Below, piece by piece: positions 7,635-9,781 of a stretch of 9,781 nt of DNA (its first letter is position 1; each line of letters opens with the position of its first letter). Position numbers and translations under genes: made by a program. The notes under the pieces are model-generated. The model saw only the letters and a list, made by a program, of their open reading frames with translations. It had not been told where the DNA came from and ran no database searches. Source of the DNA: Rifleibacterium sp035352635 (GTDB lineage Bacteria; Muiribacteriota; Ozemobacteria; Ozemobacterales; Ozemobacteraceae); NCBI GenBank assembly GCA_035352635.1, contig DAOPYA010000151.1:1-9781 (forward strand), in the 5' to 3' direction.

Positions 7635-8669
7635 TCAGTTTTCTTTCACCTGTTTTCTCAGGGCGGCAGCCTGGGCTACTACAGGCATGCCTTCCGGGGT
7701 TTCGGCAATCAGCCGGTCAAGAAGCCGCAGACTCAAATCTTTTTCGCCGACATCGTTATAAAGAGCCGCGAGCAGCAGTTGCACTTCTTCAATATCAACC
7801 GGGTCAGTTTTAAGCAGATTCTCGAGTTCAAGAATGCCACGCCCGAGGCTGCCGCTCTCTACGGCAATGAAAGCAATCTGCCGGGCGACCAGTGCCGGAT
7901 TCGCATAGGGCAGTCTCAGGCGCCGTGCCGCCGTGGCAAAAGCCAGATCGGCACGAAAAATGCGCAAATAGCCATGGGCAAGGCGTTCAAGACAAAAATC
8001 GCTGGTTTCTGTTTCAGCAAGGGCCTCATAAAGCGAAATCGCCATGCGCACCGAAAAAAGGTCTTCCCGGGCAAAGCAGGCGTTGGCATAGGCAAGAACG
8101 CTGGCCGGGTCACCCGGGTTTTCTTTGAAGGCAGCTTCGAGGGCTGCGAGGTTCTGATCTTCTGAACCGGCATTACTGCCGTTAAAAGCAGTCTTGATCG
8201 CATCAGCCGCCGTATCGAGCAGTCGCGAGGCCTGTTCCTGCGAAGTAGTTAGAAGTTTCTGCGCGATTATGTATGCCTCTGGAGCCTCACGCTCAATGGT
8301 TGTGCGAATTTTAACCGGGTCAATATTTTTATACGCGCCGGTCTGGTAGACCAGAACCCCGATCAGGCCAGATTCACAAAGAACGAAAACAAAAAATATG
8401 ACGAAAGGCATGATACAGCCCTGGCGGGAGGCACGTCGTTGCATGATAAAGGCAAACAGAAAAAAGCCGGCACCGATCAACGCCTCATCGCGGGGCGCTT
8501 TCAGCAGAAACAGTGCCAGGGCAACCACCAGCCCGGCCAAAATAAAACCTGTCGAACAGAAAAGCCCGAAAAGCCACGAAAAACATGAACGCCGCGCCGG
8601 CTTCTCTGAACTGTTGCGCAGGCGCTGCAATTCAACGCCTCCATCAGCATTTATAGTTGTTTCATCCAT
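7635..8669 (-). CDS. inner-membrane protein with three membrane helices and a TPR-like domain
   Basis: A 344-residue protein. After a polar N-terminus with basic residues (R26, R27) come likely membrane helices at about 33-57, 63-77 and 86-108, then a mostly helical soluble part. Residues 172-343 show TPR-like helical pairs, with repeated small/aromatic patterns such as AALEAAFKENPGDPASVLAYA and ELENLLKTDPVDIEEVQLLLAALY. The positive-inside rule suggests a cytoplasmic N-terminus and a C-terminal domain outside the cytoplasm. The ATG at 8669 follows AAGGGGG by four bases. The stop (TGA at 7637-7635) is one base from the ATG of the large secreted protein, so the two probably act together, the TPR-like part being a candidate docking surface. 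Exact family unknown; a general scaffolding role is an inference. Confidence 0.82.
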   Translation of the reverse strand: MDETTINADGGVELQRLRNSSEKPARRSCFSWLFGLFCSTGFILAGLVVALALFLLKAPRDEALIGAGFFLFAFIMQRRASRQGCIMPFVIFFVFVLCESGLIGVLVYQTGAYKNIDPVKIRTTIEREAPEAYIIAQKLLTTSQEQASRLLDTAADAIKTAFNGSNAGSEDQNLAALEAAFKENPGDPASVLAYANACFAREDLFSVRMAISLYEALAETETSDFCLERLAHGYLRIFRADLAFATAARRLRLPYANPALVARQIAFIAVESGSLGRGILELENLLKTDPVDIEEVQLLLAALYNDVGEKDLSLRLLDRLIAETPEGMPVVAQAAALRKQVKEN

Positions 8670-8680
8670 AAAACCCCCTT

Positions 8681-8785
8681 ATGCCAACCCTCAATGAAGT
8701 CGAAGAAGTCGCCGCCGCAACTGCTTCCCGGCACCAGCAATTCCAGGTGAGTTTTGTAACTCGCATTAAAAACCACTTATTTTAA
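8681..8785 (+). CDS. possible 34-residue small ORF or gene remnant
   Basis: An ATG-started frame of 34 codons ends in TAA at 8783-8785. The peptide has a protein-like composition: an acidic, Ala-rich N-terminus (EVEEVAAATA) followed by a Gln/Phe/Val and basic end (QFQVSFVTRIKNHLF). An in-frame stop lies four codons upstream, so it is not a fragment of a longer upstream frame. It has no ribosome site and no clear promoter. It may be a leader peptide, a decayed gene start or chance. Confidence 0.2.
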   Translation: MPTLNEVEEVAAATASRHQQFQVSFVTRIKNHLF

Positions 8786-8824
8786 CAGGTTGTCTTTTAA
8801 AAGTGGCAGCTTCGGCCTATCAGC

Positions 8825-8883
8825 CGGGTTGCTTTTTCTCCAGCGATTCGCTTCGCTCACAAGCTTCCGAAAAAGCAATCCCG
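8825..8883. repeat. composite hairpin with long outer stem
   Basis: CGGGTTGCTTTTTC (8825-8838) pairs with GAAAAAGCAATCCCG (8869-8883), a 14-base-pair stem with one bulged base. The 30-base interior contains a second hairpin, AGCGA (8842-8846) with TCGCT (8853-8857). The shape resembles dispersed palindromic elements or a small non-autonomous mobile repeat. It lacks the terminal T run of a standard terminator, and no gene ends just before it on either strand. Confidence 0.6.
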
Positions 8884-8905
8884 TCTTCTCGCCTCGCAAT
8901 TTCAA

Positions 8906-8919
8906 TATAGAAATCTATA
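8906..8919. promoter_or_regulatory. operator-like perfect palindrome
   Basis: TATAGA, two bases, TCTATA: a perfect two-fold symmetric 14-mer, itself inside GCAATT/AATTGC arms (8896-8901 and 8933-8938). It lies about 45 bases upstream of the candidate promoter for the thioredoxin-fold gene, a plausible place for a dimeric regulator. AT-rich palindromes also arise by chance, so this is tentative. Confidence 0.3.
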
Positions 8920-8964
8920 GCTTTTGACCGAGAATTGCTGTCCCGGCACGATACCGGTTGACAA

Positions 8965-8993
8965 TTTACCATAAACCCACCCGCCCGTAAAAT
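8965..8993 (+). promoter_or_regulatory. candidate promoter for the secreted thioredoxin-fold gene
   Basis: TTTACC (8965-8970), a 17-base spacer and TAAAAT (8988-8993) fit a sigma-70 type promoter, giving a leader of about 85 bases before the ATG at 9085. A perfect TTGACA at 8958-8963 overlaps the area but is 24 bases from the same -10 box, too far for normal use. Confidence 0.4.
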
Positions 8994-9084
8994 TCACCCG
9001 ACTCTTTTTATTGCCAGAGGTGCGATTGCCGTTTTGCAGGGCACTGGGTTGCGTAACCGGTTCGGCTCTGCTAAGCTGGCCGTT

Positions 9085-9636
9085 ATGAAGCGAATTATTC
9101 TGACCACCACTCTGCTGCTGTTGTTCGGGTTAACTGGTGCTTTCGCGCAGAGCACCAAAGAGAAGCCCTACCCCCCGTTTTACGTTCGCAAAGTGCCGAT
9201 TGGCGCGACTTTCACCCCATTCGAAATCATCGACCTCGAAGGCCGAACCTGGACCAACCGCCCGTTTCCGAATAAGGCCATGATCATCATCACCGGCAGC
9301 TGGGCGCTGCGCCACGATTTGCGCAAATGGGCCGATCATATCAGCATGCGTTACCTGTTTGTTGCCGATGTCATCTGGGTTTTCAACCCGAGCAGCACCG
9401 AATTTGCCGACCACCGAAAACGCATCGAAGATCTCTTCAAAGATTACAAAACCGCGGTGCCGGTCGCTATAGACGAGCATTCGCTGATCGGGCGAAGCCT
9501 GAGCATCGAGTATGACATACCGACCATCGTCGGCATCGACCGCTTCAATCGCCTGGCTTTCGTGCATGAATCGCCGTTCAACAAGCCTGGCCAGGACAAA
9601 CTATACGCCCTGATCCGCAGCCGCCTTATTTATTAG
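9085..9636 (+). CDS. secreted thioredoxin-fold protein lacking all cysteines
   Basis: A 183-residue protein with a clear signal peptide (MKR, Leu/Thr core, GAFA-QS, cleavage after about residue 21). The mature part follows the thioredoxin/redoxin plan: FEIIDLEGRTWTN (46-58), typical of the strand pair before the active site; the strand AMIIIT followed by GSW at 71-73; then helix LRKWADHI; strand VADVIWVFNP at 93-102; and cis-proline loop DIPTIVGID at 144-152, followed by LAFVHES. Where a catalytic protein would have W-C-x-x-C, this one has W73-A-L-R-H77, and it contains no cysteine anywhere, so it cannot do thiol-disulfide exchange. A binding or structural role is inferred. A TTG at 9034 would add 17 residues, but the ATG places the signal peptide correctly. 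No strong ribosome site precedes it. The 3' end overlaps a convergent gene by 11 bases. Confidence 0.8.
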   Translation: MKRIILTTTLLLLFGLTGAFAQSTKEKPYPPFYVRKVPIGATFTPFEIIDLEGRTWTNRPFPNKAMIIITGSWALRHDLRKWADHISMRYLFVADVIWVFNPSSTEFADHRKRIEDLFKDYKTAVPVAIDEHSLIGRSLSIEYDIPTIVGIDRFNRLAFVHESPFNKPGQDKLYALIRSRLIY

Positions 9637-9781
9637 CCTCAATTTCGCGCAGGTAGCTTCGGGTCGCGATTCTGATGGCGATCAGCCCGACCGGCGAAGT
9701 AAAAATTATGGCCAGAACCGCCACCGCCAGAATTACCGGGCCTTCGGGGGAAGAAACCTTTACGAGGTACAGGCCTTTGGG
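9626..9781 (-). CDS. C-terminal end of a membrane protein (partial)
   Basis: An open frame enters from the right window edge and stops at a TAA (9628-9626), giving 51 C-terminal residues. They contain one strong membrane helix, about residues 15-38 of the fragment (GPVILAVAVLAIIFTSPVGLIAIR), and a short charged tail ending REIEANK. The start and most of the protein lie beyond the window, so no family can be named. Its stop lies within the last codons of the convergent thioredoxin-fold gene, an 11-base tail-to-tail overlap with no terminator between them. Confidence 0.7.
   Translation of the reverse strand, partial: PKGLYLVKVSSPEGPVILAVAVLAIIFTSPVGLIAIRIATRSYLREIEANK

Larger units (their letters stand above)
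8670..9084. other. intergenic region between divergent genes, rich in inverted repeats
   Basis: About 415 bases without a secure gene lie between the minus-strand membrane protein and the plus-strand thioredoxin-fold gene. They hold a possible 34-codon ORF (8681-8785), a weak inverted repeat CCACTT/AAGTGG (8773-8778 and 8801-8806), a large composite hairpin (8825-8883), a perfect palindrome (8906-8919) nested inside GCAATT/AATTGC arms (8896-8901 and 8933-8938), and a candidate plus-strand promoter (8965-8993). No strong promoter was found for the minus-strand gene; TAAAAT at 8784-8779 is the best weak -10. Confidence 0.7.

Noticed and set aside
6770..7813. Long plus-strand ORF of 347 codons opposite the large secreted protein gene
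   Set aside because: It is antisense to a gene with a signal peptide, a coupled start and consistent codon use. It spans the junction of two genes and has the Phe/Val/His/Arg-rich composition typical of reverse-complement shadows.

Overview
The window comes from a bacterial chromosome of moderate, slightly GC-leaning composition. Three exported or membrane proteins of no recognised family, together with meso-diaminopimelate (DAP) metabolism, suggest a diderm with meso-DAP in its peptidoglycan. An ornithine-fermentation type dehydrogenase hints at an amino-acid-fermenting anaerobe. The phylum cannot be fixed from this sequence. A poorly sampled lineage such as Riflebacteria-like bacteria is only a guess. 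A 100-N scaffold gap points to a draft or metagenome assembly.

Layout: a plus-strand secreted protein (68-871) converges on a minus-strand block and shares a bidirectional terminator (922-965) with it. The minus block, in transcription order from high to low coordinates, is: a three-helix membrane protein with a TPR-like helical domain (8669-7635); a large secreted helical protein one base downstream (7633-4635, split by the gap); lysA (4506-3244); ddh (3216-2230); and an ord-family dehydrogenase (2044-989, probably with its own promoter at 2154-2181). A noncoding stretch of about 400 bases (8670-9084) holds a large composite hairpin, a short perfect palindrome and a candidate promoter. It separates the block from a plus-strand secreted thioredoxin-fold protein with no cysteines (9085-9636). 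That gene overlaps by 11 bases the 3' end of a minus-strand membrane protein cut off by the window edge (9781-9626).

How the genes fit together: Ddh makes meso-DAP in one step from tetrahydrodipicolinate and LysA decarboxylates it to lysine, so these two form a compact lysine/DAP module. The adjacent ord-family enzyme also handles a diamino acid, but its usual ornithine-pathway partners are absent here. The membrane TPR-like protein and the large secreted helical protein form a tightly coupled pair, probably an envelope system of unknown function.

The most useful correction is that the 100-N gap is flanked by an identical 55-base sequence on both sides in the same reading phase. The two ORFs next to it are therefore almost certainly one 947-residue protein, and the gap is an assembly artefact.
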